Assembly (NCBI GenBank): GCA_027622355.1
Contig: JAQBZT010000191.1
Coordinates: 1 to 5,875 of the forward strand
DNA from: a bacterium
GTDB lineage: Bacteria > UBA8248
Reading direction: 5' to 3'
DNA length: 5,875 bases
Shown here piece after piece: positions 1 to 5,875 of this stretch (the first letter of the stretch is position 1; every line of letters begins with the position of its first letter). The notes beneath the pieces were generated by a model, which saw only the letters and a list, made by a program, of their open reading frames with translations, made no database searches and was not told where the DNA came from. The position numbers and the translations under genes are program-made.

Positions 1-866
1 CCGCCGTAGCCGGCCGCCATCTCGTTGTTGATGATGTCCCCCTCCTGGAGTACCCGGTCGGAGGGATTCGGGTTGCCGAATATCTGGGCGGGATTGCGCA
101 TCGGAGTGCTTCCGATGATGCAGAAATGCGGGTAGCCGCCCCCGTCGGAGACGGCGAAGTTGGCGCTGGCCGATAGCTGGCGCTCGGTCACGCCGGGCTT
201 GGCGCGCTCGGCGACCGCCTCGAGCATCCGGTCGGCGAGGGCGCCCGCCTTGCGGACGAACTCGAGCTCCTCTGCGCTCTTGCGGTACCACAACTTGTGG
301 AAGATGTCGGGGACAAGCGTAATCGCCGCCTTCGGCAGCCCCTCGGTCATGTCCTGATAGTAGTTGACCGGAATAAACTCCCCGCCCCAGCTCTCCATGT
401 TGATGGAAGCGATCCCGATGTTCCCCGACTCCAGGCCGAGTTCCTTGATGCGGGCGACGATGGCCTTGCCGAAGCCGCCCGCCCCCATGACCGAGCGGAC
501 GTCCTTCAGGCCCGAGGCCTGCTTCCGGATGGCGAAGATGTGCGTCCCCGCCATCGGGAAGAGAAGGGTGGGCTCCCCCTTCGCGGGGAAAACCACGTAG
601 TTCGCCACCGCCCGGAAATCCATGTGGCCCGAGAGCCAGACGACGCCGCCCCACATGCTCATCAGGTTGCAGCTTCCGCCGACGATCAGGCAATCCAGGT
701 CCCGCTCTCTCAGGGCGGCGCGCAGGGCGTCGTGGCGCCTTTTGTATTCGGCCGGAGAGGGCGCGGGATAGACTACATCCTCGTACCACGGAGAATTTTC
801 GAGATTTCCGAAAACTTTTCCCACATGGAGGTTACCGCAAACTTTCGAGAACTCGAACTCTCCCAT
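1..866 (-). CDS. M24/creatinase-fold hydrolase-like protein, paralogue A (3' end beyond window)
   Basis: The reading frame is open from ATG at 866-864 to the left edge, giving 288 N-terminal residues; the C-terminal part is missing. An N-terminal creatinase-type domain (about residues 40-180) leads into the pita-bread domain typical of peptidase family M24 (from about 200: VRKAGALADR, then DGGGYPHF, IIGST, FGNP, GDIINNEMAAGYG). It aligns from its first Met with the protein encoded at 3006-4280, at about 50-55% identity by eye, which supports this start; a purine-rich GGGGG stretch lies just upstream. The catalytic His expected before the GD motif is not there (FGNPNPSDR instead), and the first metal-ligand Asp is Glu282. 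The remaining ligands lie off the edge. It is transcribed away from the transporter genes. It is probably cytoplasmic, since no signal peptide is seen. Fold assignment is confident; substrate and even catalysis are unknown. Databases would probably label it Xaa-Pro peptidase or aminopeptidase P family, which may mislead. Confidence 0.9.
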   Translation of the reverse strand, partial: MGEFEFSKVCGNLHVGKVFGNLENSPWYEDVVYPAPSPAEYKRRHDALRAALRERDLDCLIVGGSCNLMSMWGGVVWLSGHMDFRAVANYVVFPAKGEPTLLFPMAGTHIFAIRKQASGLKDVRSVMGAGGFGKAIVARIKELGLESGNIGIASINMESWGGEFIPVNYYQDMTEGLPKAAITLVPDIFHKLWYRKSAEELEFVRKAGALADRMLEAVAERAKPGVTERQLSASANFAVSDGGGYPHFCIIGSTPMRNPAQIFGNPNPSDRVLQEGDIINNEMAAGYG

Positions 867-886
867 TTCCTGCCCCCTTCCCCTGC

Positions 887-921
887 AAAAACGGCCGGAA
901 GAGTGAAACCGCCTCTTCGGC
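887..921 (-). terminator. terminator-like hairpin in the leader of the leftward gene (possible attenuator)
   Basis: On the minus strand GCCGAAGAG (921-913) can pair with CTCTTCCGGC (903-894) as nine base pairs with one bulged C and a nine-base loop. Two bases later comes TTTTT (891-887). This has the form of an intrinsic terminator, but it lies between the candidate promoter and the start codon rather than after a gene. A competing small hairpin, CGCC (922-919) with GGCG (913-910), uses most of the same 5' arm, so the two cannot form together. That would suit attenuation, but the leader is short for a riboswitch. The U-tract has only five Ts. Confidence 0.35.
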
Positions 922-960
922 GACAAATATGAAAAATGAAACTCGGCGTGAGAAGGAACG

Positions 961-989
961 ATTATACGCGATCACCGCATGCCAGAGAA
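961..989 (-). promoter_or_regulatory. candidate sigma-70 promoter for the leftward M24 gene
   Basis: Read on the minus strand, a perfect TATAAT lies at 966-961. TTCTCT at 989-984 sits 17 bases upstream as a weak -35 (three of six matches to TTGACA). Transcription would begin near 954, leaving a leader of roughly 88 bases before the ATG at 866. A perfect -10 at this place in a GC-rich intergenic region is good but not decisive evidence; the -35 is poor, so an activator may be needed. Confidence 0.45.
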
Positions 990-1019
990 CCCCGAATGCT
1001 TTGTTTTGCGGCCCGCGGA

Positions 1020-1043
1020 CCGGAGATTTCCTTTGCTCTCCGG
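1020..1043. repeat. inverted repeat, possible operator
   Basis: CCGGAGA (1020-1026) and TCTCCGG (1037-1043) form a perfect seven-base inverted repeat around a ten-base spacer. It overlaps the weak -35 candidate of the rightward operon, which is where a repressor or activator dimer would be placed. The arms are GC-rich and the hexamer CCGGAG occurs elsewhere in the window, so it may be chance. Confidence 0.3.
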
Positions 1044-1061
1044 GTGGAGGTTTGGTAACTT
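1033..1061 (+). promoter_or_regulatory. weak candidate promoter for the transport operon
   Basis: TTGCTC (1033-1038) and TAACTT (1056-1061) are 17 bases apart. Each matches the sigma-70 consensus at only three positions, though these include TTG of the -35 and the first, second and last bases of the -10. A transcript would start near 1068, about 70 bases before the first permease. No better rightward candidate was seen in the intergenic region. Confidence 0.25.
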
Positions 1062-1139
1062 GAGGCCGTCCAGTATTGAATCAACGAATGGGAAAATACG
1101 CTCCGGGCGCTTTCAACTCCCTCCGGAATGGGTGGCCGA

Positions 1140-2057
1140 ATGGGGACGTACATACTCCGCAGGTGCCTCCAGGCCCTGATTGTGCTCAAGGGCGTTCTGG
1201 TCATCACCTTCTTGATGCTGCACATCACGGGCGATCCGGCCGAGGTGCTCCTCCCCGAGGACGCGGACGAGCAGCAAATCATCGAACTGCGCGAGAAGAT
1301 GGGGTTGAACGATCCGCTCCTGAAGCAGTATGGCCGCTTTTTCGTCAGCGCCCTCAAATTCGAATTCGGCGAATCCTTCCGGCAGGGCGAGCCGGCCATG
1401 AAACTTGTCCTCGCGCACGTGCCGGCCACGGCCGAGTTGGCGCTCACGGCCATCGTCATCGCGCTGCTCATCTCCATACCGGCCGGGGTCATCTCCGCCA
1501 CCCAGCGCAACAGTATCTGGGATCGGATCAGCATGTTGGGGGCCCTTCTGGGTCAATCCATGCCGAATTTCTGGCTCGGGCTGATTCTGCTCCTCGTCAT
1601 CTCGCTCTGGCTCGACCTCCTGCCCTCTCACGGGCGGGGGACCATCGCCCACCTCATCCTCCCGGCGGTGACGGCGGGCCTGTACGCCACCGGCCGCATC
1701 ACCCGCGTCCTCCGCTCGGGGATGCTCGAGGTGCTGGGGCAGGACTATGTCCGCACGGCGAGAAGCAAGGGCCTGTCCGAGACGCTCGTCGTCTACCGCC
1801 ACGCTTTGAAGAACGCGGCCATTCCGGTCGTGACCGTGATTGGCCTGGAGCTGGGCCTTGTCCTCGGCGGCACCGTGGTCACGGAAATCATCTTCGCCTG
1901 GCCGGGCGTGGGACGCCTCACAGTGAACGCCATTTTGAACGACGATTTTCCGATCGTGCAGGCAGCGGTTTTCTTTCTGGCCTTTATATTCATATTCATC
2001 AACCTGATCGTTGACGTTCTCTACGCCTGGCTTGATCCGCGCATCAAGTACAGCTGA
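1140..2057 (+). CDS. ABC transporter permease, DppB/OppB family
   Basis: This is one of the two membrane subunits of a peptide/opine/nickel-type ABC importer in the inner membrane. The 305-residue product has the family order: ILRRCLQ at the N terminus with TM1 (about 10-29), the GDP motif at 31-33, a periplasmic stretch to about 95, TM2 (97-119), TM3 (about 140-160), and the EAA-type loop that contacts the ATPase (about 196-230, MLEVLGQDYVRTARSKGL and HALKNAAIPV). TM segments follow at 230-250 and 275-298, then the closing LDPRIK. The loop after TM3 is short, so the protein is somewhat smaller than E. coli DppB (about 339 residues). The start at 1140 gives the usual family N terminus and has GGTGG four bases upstream; an in-frame ATG at 1128 would add four residues and has no ribosome site. 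The stop lies eight bases before the next gene. Family is certain; substrate is not. Confidence 0.95.
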   Translation: MGTYILRRCLQALIVLKGVLVITFLMLHITGDPAEVLLPEDADEQQIIELREKMGLNDPLLKQYGRFFVSALKFEFGESFRQGEPAMKLVLAHVPATAELALTAIVIALLISIPAGVISATQRNSIWDRISMLGALLGQSMPNFWLGLILLLVISLWLDLLPSHGRGTIAHLILPAVTAGLYATGRITRVLRSGMLEVLGQDYVRTARSKGLSETLVVYRHALKNAAIPVVTVIGLELGLVLGGTVVTEIIFAWPGVGRLTVNAILNDDFPIVQAAVFFLAFIFIFINLIVDVLYAWLDPRIKYS

Positions 2058-2065
2058 GGGACAAG

Positions 2066-2992
2066 ATGGCAACGCAACAGCTCCAGGCGGCCCATATCGC
2101 GGCGACCGAAGCCCCCTCCGAGGAGCCCCCCGTATGGCGGCAGGTCCTCCACAGCCTCTCGCGCAACCCGGTGGCCTTCGCGGGCGCGATCATCCTCATC
2201 TTCATGGTTGTTATCGCCCTGGTTCCCGACTGGTTCGCCCCCTACAACCCCTTCGACCAGGACCCCCAGCTGGGGCCGAAGCCACCCTTCTTCCTTGACC
2301 CGGCGACGGGACGCTTCCACGTCCTGGGGACGGACGCCATCGGCCGCGACCTTCTGAGCCGGATTATCCACGGCGCCAGGGTTTCCCTCACCGTCGGCCT
2401 CAGCACCGTCTTTGTCGCCGGAACCATTGGCGTGCTCGTCGGTCTCGTTTCGGGCTACAACGGCGGCTGGACCGACACCATCTGCATGCGGATTGTGGAC
2501 ATCTTCCTGGCCTTTCCGTTCATCCTCCTGGCCCTGACCCTGATCGCCATCCTCCGGCCCAGCCTCATGATCGTGATTCTCGTCATCTCGATCCGCACCT
2601 GGATCGTCTACGCGAGGGTCGTGCGCGGCGCGGTGCTCTCCATCAAGGAACAAGAGTTCGTCGTCGGGGCAATGGCAGCCGGTCTCGGGCCCCTGGGGGT
2701 GATGTTCAAATACATTCTGCCGAACGCCCTTCCCCCGGCGATCGTCATCGCTACCCTCTCGGTCGGGCGGATGATCCTCATCGAGGCCTCGCTGAGCTTC
2801 CTCGGGCTGGGGGTGCCGCCTCCCTCTCCGACATGGGGAGGCATCCTGGCCGACGGCCGTCAATACATCGACACGGCCTGGTGGATCTGCCTCTTCCCCG
2901 GCATGGCCATTATGCTGACCGTCCTTTCCGCCAACCTGCTCGGCGACTGGCTCCGGGACTTTCTTGACCCCCGGCTCAAGACGCTCGAGTAA
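2066..2992 (+). CDS. ABC transporter permease, DppC/OppC family
   Basis: This is the second membrane subunit, expected to pair with the upstream permease. The 308-residue product has a cytoplasmic N terminus, TM1 at about 37-57 in the OppC N-terminal region, and the conserved HVLGTDAIGRDLLSRIIHGAR segment (about 85-104). Several TM helices follow, then an EAA-type loop (KEQEFVVGAMAAGLG, then KYILPNALPP), the family signature FLGLGVPPPSPTWG and the closing DWLRDFLDPRLK. Length and order match complete DppC/OppC proteins with no break. The Shine-Dalgarno GAGGG (2056-2060) overlaps the stop codon of the preceding permease, so the two are probably translationally coupled and made in equal amounts. 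The ATPases this dimer needs are not in the window. Substrate cannot be told from the sequence; peptides, opines, nickel chelates and modified amino acids are all carried by this family. Confidence 0.95.
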   Translation: MATQQLQAAHIAATEAPSEEPPVWRQVLHSLSRNPVAFAGAIILIFMVVIALVPDWFAPYNPFDQDPQLGPKPPFFLDPATGRFHVLGTDAIGRDLLSRIIHGARVSLTVGLSTVFVAGTIGVLVGLVSGYNGGWTDTICMRIVDIFLAFPFILLALTLIAILRPSLMIVILVISIRTWIVYARVVRGAVLSIKEQEFVVGAMAAGLGPLGVMFKYILPNALPPAIVIATLSVGRMILIEASLSFLGLGVPPPSPTWGGILADGRQYIDTAWWICLFPGMAIMLTVLSANLLGDWLRDFLDPRLKTLE

Positions 2993-3005
2993 CCCGGAGA
3001 AGCCC

Positions 3006-4280
3006 ATGGCAAACCGCTCGTTCGCATCCGTCAGCAACGCGCTGCACCTGGGAGAAAACTTCCACCATCTCGAGGATGCCCCCTGGTACGGGGATTCCGT
3101 CTATCCGTCATTCTCGGAGACCGAATACCGCCGCCGCCACGGTGCGCTGCGCGAGGCGATGCGGGCGCAGGGACTCGACTGCCTCATCGTCCCCGGCAGC
3201 ATGAACAACGCCAGCATGGGCTACGGGATGGTCTGGCTCACCGGCCACCTCGATGCCCGCGCCCTCGCCCAGTATGTCGTCTTCCCCCTCGAGGGGGAGC
3301 CCACCCTGCTCTGTTCGATGGGGGGCGCCCACATCTGGGCCACGCGCAAGGCGGTTTGCGTCAAGAACGTGCGGGCCGCCTCGGGCAACTTCGGCAACGC
3401 CATGGCCGAGTGCATCCTTGGACTCGACCTCGCAAGGGGCCGCATCGGCCTGGCGAGCGCCAATTCCGAGGGCAGGGCGAACGAGTACCTTCCCGCGAAC
3501 TACTACCTTGACCTCAGGAAACAGCTCCCGGAGGCCGAGCTTCTATTCATCCCCGAAATCCTCCACCCCCTCATGATGATCAAAAGCGAGGAGGAGCGGG
3601 CCTACGTCCGCAAGGCGGGTGCCCTGTGCGACCGCGCGATCGAGGCCATCGCCGGCCGCGCCGCTCCCGGCGTGGCCGAGTATCAACTGGCGGCCAGCGC
3701 CGCCTTCGCCATCCAGGACGGAGGCGGCTACGTCCACCTCAACATCATCGGCTCCACCGCGATGCAGGCGCCGGCCCTCCCCTTCGGCAACCCGCGCCCC
3801 TCGGGCCGCACCCTCCGGCAGGGGGATGTGGTCCTCAACGAGCTGGCGGCCGGCTACTTCGGCTACACCGCCCAGATCGGCGCCCCCATCTGTCTGGGGT
3901 CCCCGAGCGATGCCATGCGTCGCCTCCACGAGGAGGTTGCCATCCCCGTCTTCGAGCGGATCGAGGCCTGCCTCCATCCCGGCGGGACGGTGGAAGAGGT
4001 TCAGGAGGCGGGACAATTCATCCTGGAGAAGGGCTATACCTCCCGGCCCACCCTCATCCACGGAATCGACATCGTCACCTGCAGCCCCCTGGTGGAAGTG
4101 GCCCATATCCGGGCAAAAGAGGCGGATCGGATTTTCCGCCCCGGAATGGTTATAATGTCCGAACCGAATCCCATAACGCCGGACGGACGGCTCGGCAGCT
4201 TCATCGGCCGGACATACATCATCACCGAGAATGGCCATGAACGGGTGACGAACTGTCCCCTGGAGTTAATTTCGATCTGA
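3006..4280 (+). CDS. M24/creatinase-fold hydrolase-like protein, paralogue B, with degenerate active site
   Basis: The 424-residue product has an N-terminal creatinase-type domain (about 35-185) and a C-terminal pita-bread domain (about 205-420), the layout of prolidase, aminopeptidase P and creatinase. The start at 3006 has GGAGAAG (2996-3002) upstream and aligns with the Met of the paralogue at 866; an in-frame ATG at 2964 lies inside the preceding permease. Aligned by eye to aminopeptidase P (ligands Asp, Asp, His, Glu, Glu), the equivalents are Glu279, Gln290, His352, Glu386 and Gly401. Only the His and one Glu remain. The catalytic His before the GD motif is also missing (ALPFGNPRPSGR), and the usual HE after HGIG is Cys-Ser. 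An ordinary two-metal peptidase is therefore unlikely. Creatinase shows that this fold can hydrolyse C-N bonds without metals, but that enzyme's His is not here either. Lying between permease and binding-protein genes, it probably acts on the imported compound. It is predicted to be cytoplasmic. Confidence 0.92.
   Translation: MANRSFASVSNALHLGENFHHLEDAPWYGDSVYPSFSETEYRRRHGALREAMRAQGLDCLIVPGSMNNASMGYGMVWLTGHLDARALAQYVVFPLEGEPTLLCSMGGAHIWATRKAVCVKNVRAASGNFGNAMAECILGLDLARGRIGLASANSEGRANEYLPANYYLDLRKQLPEAELLFIPEILHPLMMIKSEEERAYVRKAGALCDRAIEAIAGRAAPGVAEYQLAASAAFAIQDGGGYVHLNIIGSTAMQAPALPFGNPRPSGRTLRQGDVVLNELAAGYFGYTAQIGAPICLGSPSDAMRRLHEEVAIPVFERIEACLHPGGTVEEVQEAGQFILEKGYTSRPTLIHGIDIVTCSPLVEVAHIRAKEADRIFRPGMVIMSEPNPITPDGRLGSFIGRTYIITENGHERVTNCPLELISI
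4151..4156 (+). promoter_or_regulatory. perfect -10 hexamer inside the M24 gene, possible internal promoter for the binding protein
   Basis: TATAAT lies near the 3' end of the M24 gene, written with the codons GTT-ATA-ATG; ATA is a rare choice in such GC-rich coding DNA. No good -35 sits 16 to 18 bases upstream, and the TG of an extended -10 is one base out of place. If used, it would begin a transcript about 195 bases before the binding-protein start and let that protein be made in excess of the permeases. Confidence 0.2.
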
Positions 4281-4294
4281 CCCACGGAAGATTC

Positions 4295-4360
4295 ATGAAA
4301 TCATACAGTCCCCCAAGGCGGCTCACCGCCGCGGCAGACCAAGAGGAGGAGACCAGATGA
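4295..4360 (+). CDS. possible 21-residue leader peptide overlapping the binding-protein start
   Basis: An ATG at 4295, with GGAAG (4286-4290) four bases upstream, opens a 21-codon frame (MKSYSPPRRL, then an Ala-rich part and QEEETR). Its TGA (4358-4360) overlaps the next gene's ATG as ATGA. That overlap is a common sign of translational coupling. The Glu run simply encodes the AGGAGGA ribosome site of the following gene, so the peptide itself need not be conserved. It could be a leader whose translation opens the small hairpin at 4317-4330, or chance. No known leader family is recognised. Confidence 0.2.
   Translation: MKSYSPPRRLTAAADQEEETR
4317..4330 (+). promoter_or_regulatory. small hairpin before the binding-protein ribosome site
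   Basis: GGCGG and CCGCC form a perfect five-base stem around CTCA, 13 bases before the AGGAGGA ribosome site (4344-4350) in the 76-base gap between the M24 gene and the binding-protein gene. No T-tract follows, so it is not an intrinsic terminator. Such stems between transporter genes can protect mRNA ends or shape relative expression, but this one is short. Confidence 0.25.
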
Positions 4361-5875
4361 AACGCACTTTGGGTTTGGCGGCAGCCATCATTCTCATTGC
4401 CGCATCCTTCGTCCACGCGGCACCGAAGGACGCCACACTCACCATCGGATTCAAGTTCGAAACCCCGACGATGGATCCGCACACCGAGAGTTCGCAGGTA
4501 TCGAACATGCGGAACCGCTGGGTCTTCCAGACCATCATGCACCGCACCCCCGAGGGAAAGCTCATCCCCCTTCTGGCGGAGAGCCACAAGTGGGTGGACG
4601 CCAAAACCCTTGAGATTACCCTCAAGCCGGGCCTCAAGTTCTCCAACGGCGAAGACGTGGACGCCAAGGCCGTCCAGTACAGCATGCGCCGGGTCTTCGA
4701 CAAGAAGCTCAAGTCCCGCCAGACGCGGCGGATGCGCGTCATCAAGGGCGATAACGCCGTCCAGATCGTCAGCAAGTACGTGGTGCGCTTTAACCTCGCC
4801 TTCCCGGATGTCGGCTTCCTCAACCGGCTCGGGAACGTCGGGGTCATCGTCCCGCCGAAGTATTACAGCGAAAACCATCACCGCCTCGGCTATCTGGCCA
4901 CTCACCCGATCGGGAGCGGCCCCTACGTCTTGAAGGAGTGGGTCCGCGACGATCACGCTATCTACGAGGCCAACCCGACCTTCTGGGATCCGCAGTACCC
5001 GAAAGTGAAGCGGGTGGTGGCCAAGATCATCCCCGACGCCACCGCCCGCGTCGCCGCCCTGATCAAGGGCGAGGTGGATGTGATCTTCACCGTTCCCCAG
5101 CCCATGTGGGGCCGGATCAACCAGAGCGGCAAGGCCCGCGTCATCTCCAAGCCGAGCATCCGCATCTTTCGGATCGGCATGTACCAAAAGTGGGGCGGCA
5201 TCCTCGGTAACCAGAAGGTGCGCCAGGCCATCGCCCACGCCGTGGACCGCAAGGCCCTTCGCTCCGTCCTGGCCGGGAGCGCCGATGAGGCCACAACCGC
5301 CCTCCATCCCTGGACCGAGGGCTACGTGAGCCCCGAGGAGTTCCCCTACCCCTATGAATACAACCCGGCGAAGGCGAAGCAGCTCCTCGCCGAGGCGGGC
5401 TACCCCAAGGGAATCGACATTGACCTCATCGCCAACACGGGTGCCTACCTCAAATCCAAAGAGGTGGCCGAGGTGCTCACCGGCATGCTCAACAAGTCGG
5501 GCATCCGGGCGAAGCTGGTTTCCCTCTCCAACCGCGGCTTCCGCAACGCCTTCCGGAAAAACCGCAATAAGCCGAGCAAGGACTTCAAGCCCTTCCTCTT
5601 CTTCCAGTCCTTCGGCGGCGGCGGCGGAGACTCCGACCTTCAGCTCGGCGCCCTCTTCGGCTGCAAGGGTGCCTGGAGCGGATGGTGCGACAAGGACGGA
5701 TACGCCCAGAAAATGATCAAGAAGGCGTCCTCTTCCACCGACTACAAGGAGCGCCACGAGATTTTCGCGGAAATTTCCAAGCGGATGACGAATGTAGTGG
5801 CCGTCATTCCCCTCTATCGTCTCCATGCGACATTCGGCCTGGGCAACAAGGTCGACTGGGACCCCCGCGTGGACG
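4357..5875 (+). CDS. periplasmic solute-binding protein, family 5 (peptide/opine/nickel type; 3' end beyond window)
   Basis: This is the substrate-capturing subunit of the importer. The frame runs open from ATG 4357 to the edge, giving 506 residues; family members are usually about 500-540 long, so little is missing. A Sec signal peptide (MKRT, then a hydrophobic stretch) is likely cut after Val-His-Ala21. There is no lipobox cysteine, so the mature protein should be free in the periplasm. Family 5 signatures follow in order: W79 to about 105 (LEITLKPGLKFSNGEDVDAKAV), PIGSGPY (184-190), NPTFWD, GEVDVIF (from 238), VRQAIAHAVDR (288-298) and YNPAKAKQLLAEAGY. A five-Gly run (420-424) precedes DSD. 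Cys436 and Cys444 are the only visible cysteines in the mature chain and could form a disulfide. The ribosome site AGGAGGA six bases before ATG is the strongest in the window, consistent with the high levels binding proteins need. The ligand cannot be predicted from sequence alone. Confidence 0.95.
   Translation, partial: MKRTLGLAAAIILIAASFVHAAPKDATLTIGFKFETPTMDPHTESSQVSNMRNRWVFQTIMHRTPEGKLIPLLAESHKWVDAKTLEITLKPGLKFSNGEDVDAKAVQYSMRRVFDKKLKSRQTRRMRVIKGDNAVQIVSKYVVRFNLAFPDVGFLNRLGNVGVIVPPKYYSENHHRLGYLATHPIGSGPYVLKEWVRDDHAIYEANPTFWDPQYPKVKRVVAKIIPDATARVAALIKGEVDVIFTVPQPMWGRINQSGKARVISKPSIRIFRIGMYQKWGGILGNQKVRQAIAHAVDRKALRSVLAGSADEATTALHPWTEGYVSPEEFPYPYEYNPAKAKQLLAEAGYPKGIDIDLIANTGAYLKSKEVAEVLTGMLNKSGIRAKLVSLSNRGFRNAFRKNRNKPSKDFKPFLFFQSFGGGGGDSDLQLGALFGCKGAWSGWCDKDGYAQKMIKKASSSTDYKERHEIFAEISKRMTNVVAVIPLYRLHATFGLGNKVDWDPRVD

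Larger units (their letters stand above)
867..1139. other. divergent intergenic regulatory region
   Basis: These 273 bases separate two divergently transcribed genes and contain no convincing gene. They are visibly richer in A and T in places (about 920-965 and 1050-1100) than the coding DNA around them. They hold a leftward promoter candidate, a terminator-like hairpin in the leader of the leftward gene, an inverted repeat, and a weak rightward promoter candidate, each listed separately. The arrangement allows one regulator to control both the leftward hydrolase-like gene and the rightward transport operon, but no regulator gene is present in the window. Confidence 0.7.

Noticed and set aside
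297..932. A 211-codon rightward frame opposite the leftward M24 gene
   Set aside because: It is the mirror of a gene whose protein aligns along its length with the paralogue at 3006-4280; its own translation is Arg/Pro/Ala-rich and motif-free.
1020..1126. CTCCGG three times plus its reverse complement once, as a cluster of regulator half-sites
   Set aside because: The hexamer is GC-rich and also appears elsewhere in the window, including the ribosome site near 2995, and the spacings are irregular. Only the paired copy at 1020-1043 was kept.
1128..1139. Earlier ATG for the DppB-type permease
   Set aside because: It has no ribosome site and adds four residues (MGGR) before the normal family N terminus. 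The ATG at 1140 has GGTGG at a workable distance. The difference is small and not proven.
2964..3005. Earlier in-frame ATG for the second M24 gene
   Set aside because: It lies inside the upstream permease gene, has no ribosome site, and adds residues absent from the paralogue, whereas 3006 has GGAGAAG upstream and aligns at Met.
1113..3037. Antisense frames of 319 and 338 codons opposite the two permease genes
   Set aside because: Their products are highly charged, rich in Asp, Gly, Arg and Glu, and lack any family motif. The plus-strand frames are complete permeases.
5614..5628. GGC repeat giving five glycines in the binding protein, as a possible slippage-prone tract
   Set aside because: The run is short, in frame and in a region where related binding proteins also have glycines; nothing suggests phase variation.
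4222..5826. A 534-codon open frame on the minus strand opposite the binding-protein gene
   Set aside because: The plus frame carries an unmistakable family 5 binding protein with a signal peptide and ribosome site. The antisense frame gives a low-complexity Gly/Asp/Val/Glu-rich product with no recognisable motif, as expected opposite GC-rich codons.

Overview
The window is GC-rich and tightly packed. Five protein genes form a transport-plus-hydrolase locus, and the codon use, the Sec signal peptide without a lipobox cysteine, and the overall style suggest a free-living Gram-negative bacterium, probably proteobacterial or an allied uncultivated lineage. Nothing in the sequence fixes the taxon more closely. 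There are no rRNA or tRNA genes, CRISPR arrays, insertion sequences or signs of recent transfer.

Layout: a leftward gene (1-866, running off the left edge) encodes the first 288 residues of an M24/creatinase-fold protein. A 273-base divergent intergenic region follows, with a perfect TATAAT facing left, a terminator-like hairpin in the leader of the leftward gene, and an inverted repeat next to a weak rightward promoter candidate. Four rightward genes come next: a DppB-type permease (1140-2057), a DppC-type permease (2066-2992), a second M24-fold protein (3006-4280) and a family 5 peptide/opine-type solute-binding protein (4357 to beyond the right edge). Gaps between them are 8, 13 and 76 bases, so they read as one operon, with possible extra control just before the binding protein.

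How the parts fit: the binding protein would capture a peptide or peptide-like compound in the periplasm, the two permeases would import it, and the co-encoded M24-fold proteins would act on it in the cytoplasm. The ATPase subunits (DppD/DppF type) are not in the window. They may lie past the right edge or be shared with another system.

The most interesting point is the pair of M24-fold paralogues. They are about half identical by eye and align from their first methionine. Both appear to lack the catalytic histidine and to have glutamate at the first metal-ligand aspartate. The complete copy also has glutamine at the second aspartate and glycine at the last glutamate. They are therefore unlikely to be ordinary Xaa-Pro aminopeptidases. 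They may be creatinase-like hydrolases working without the usual two-metal centre, or non-catalytic proteins.
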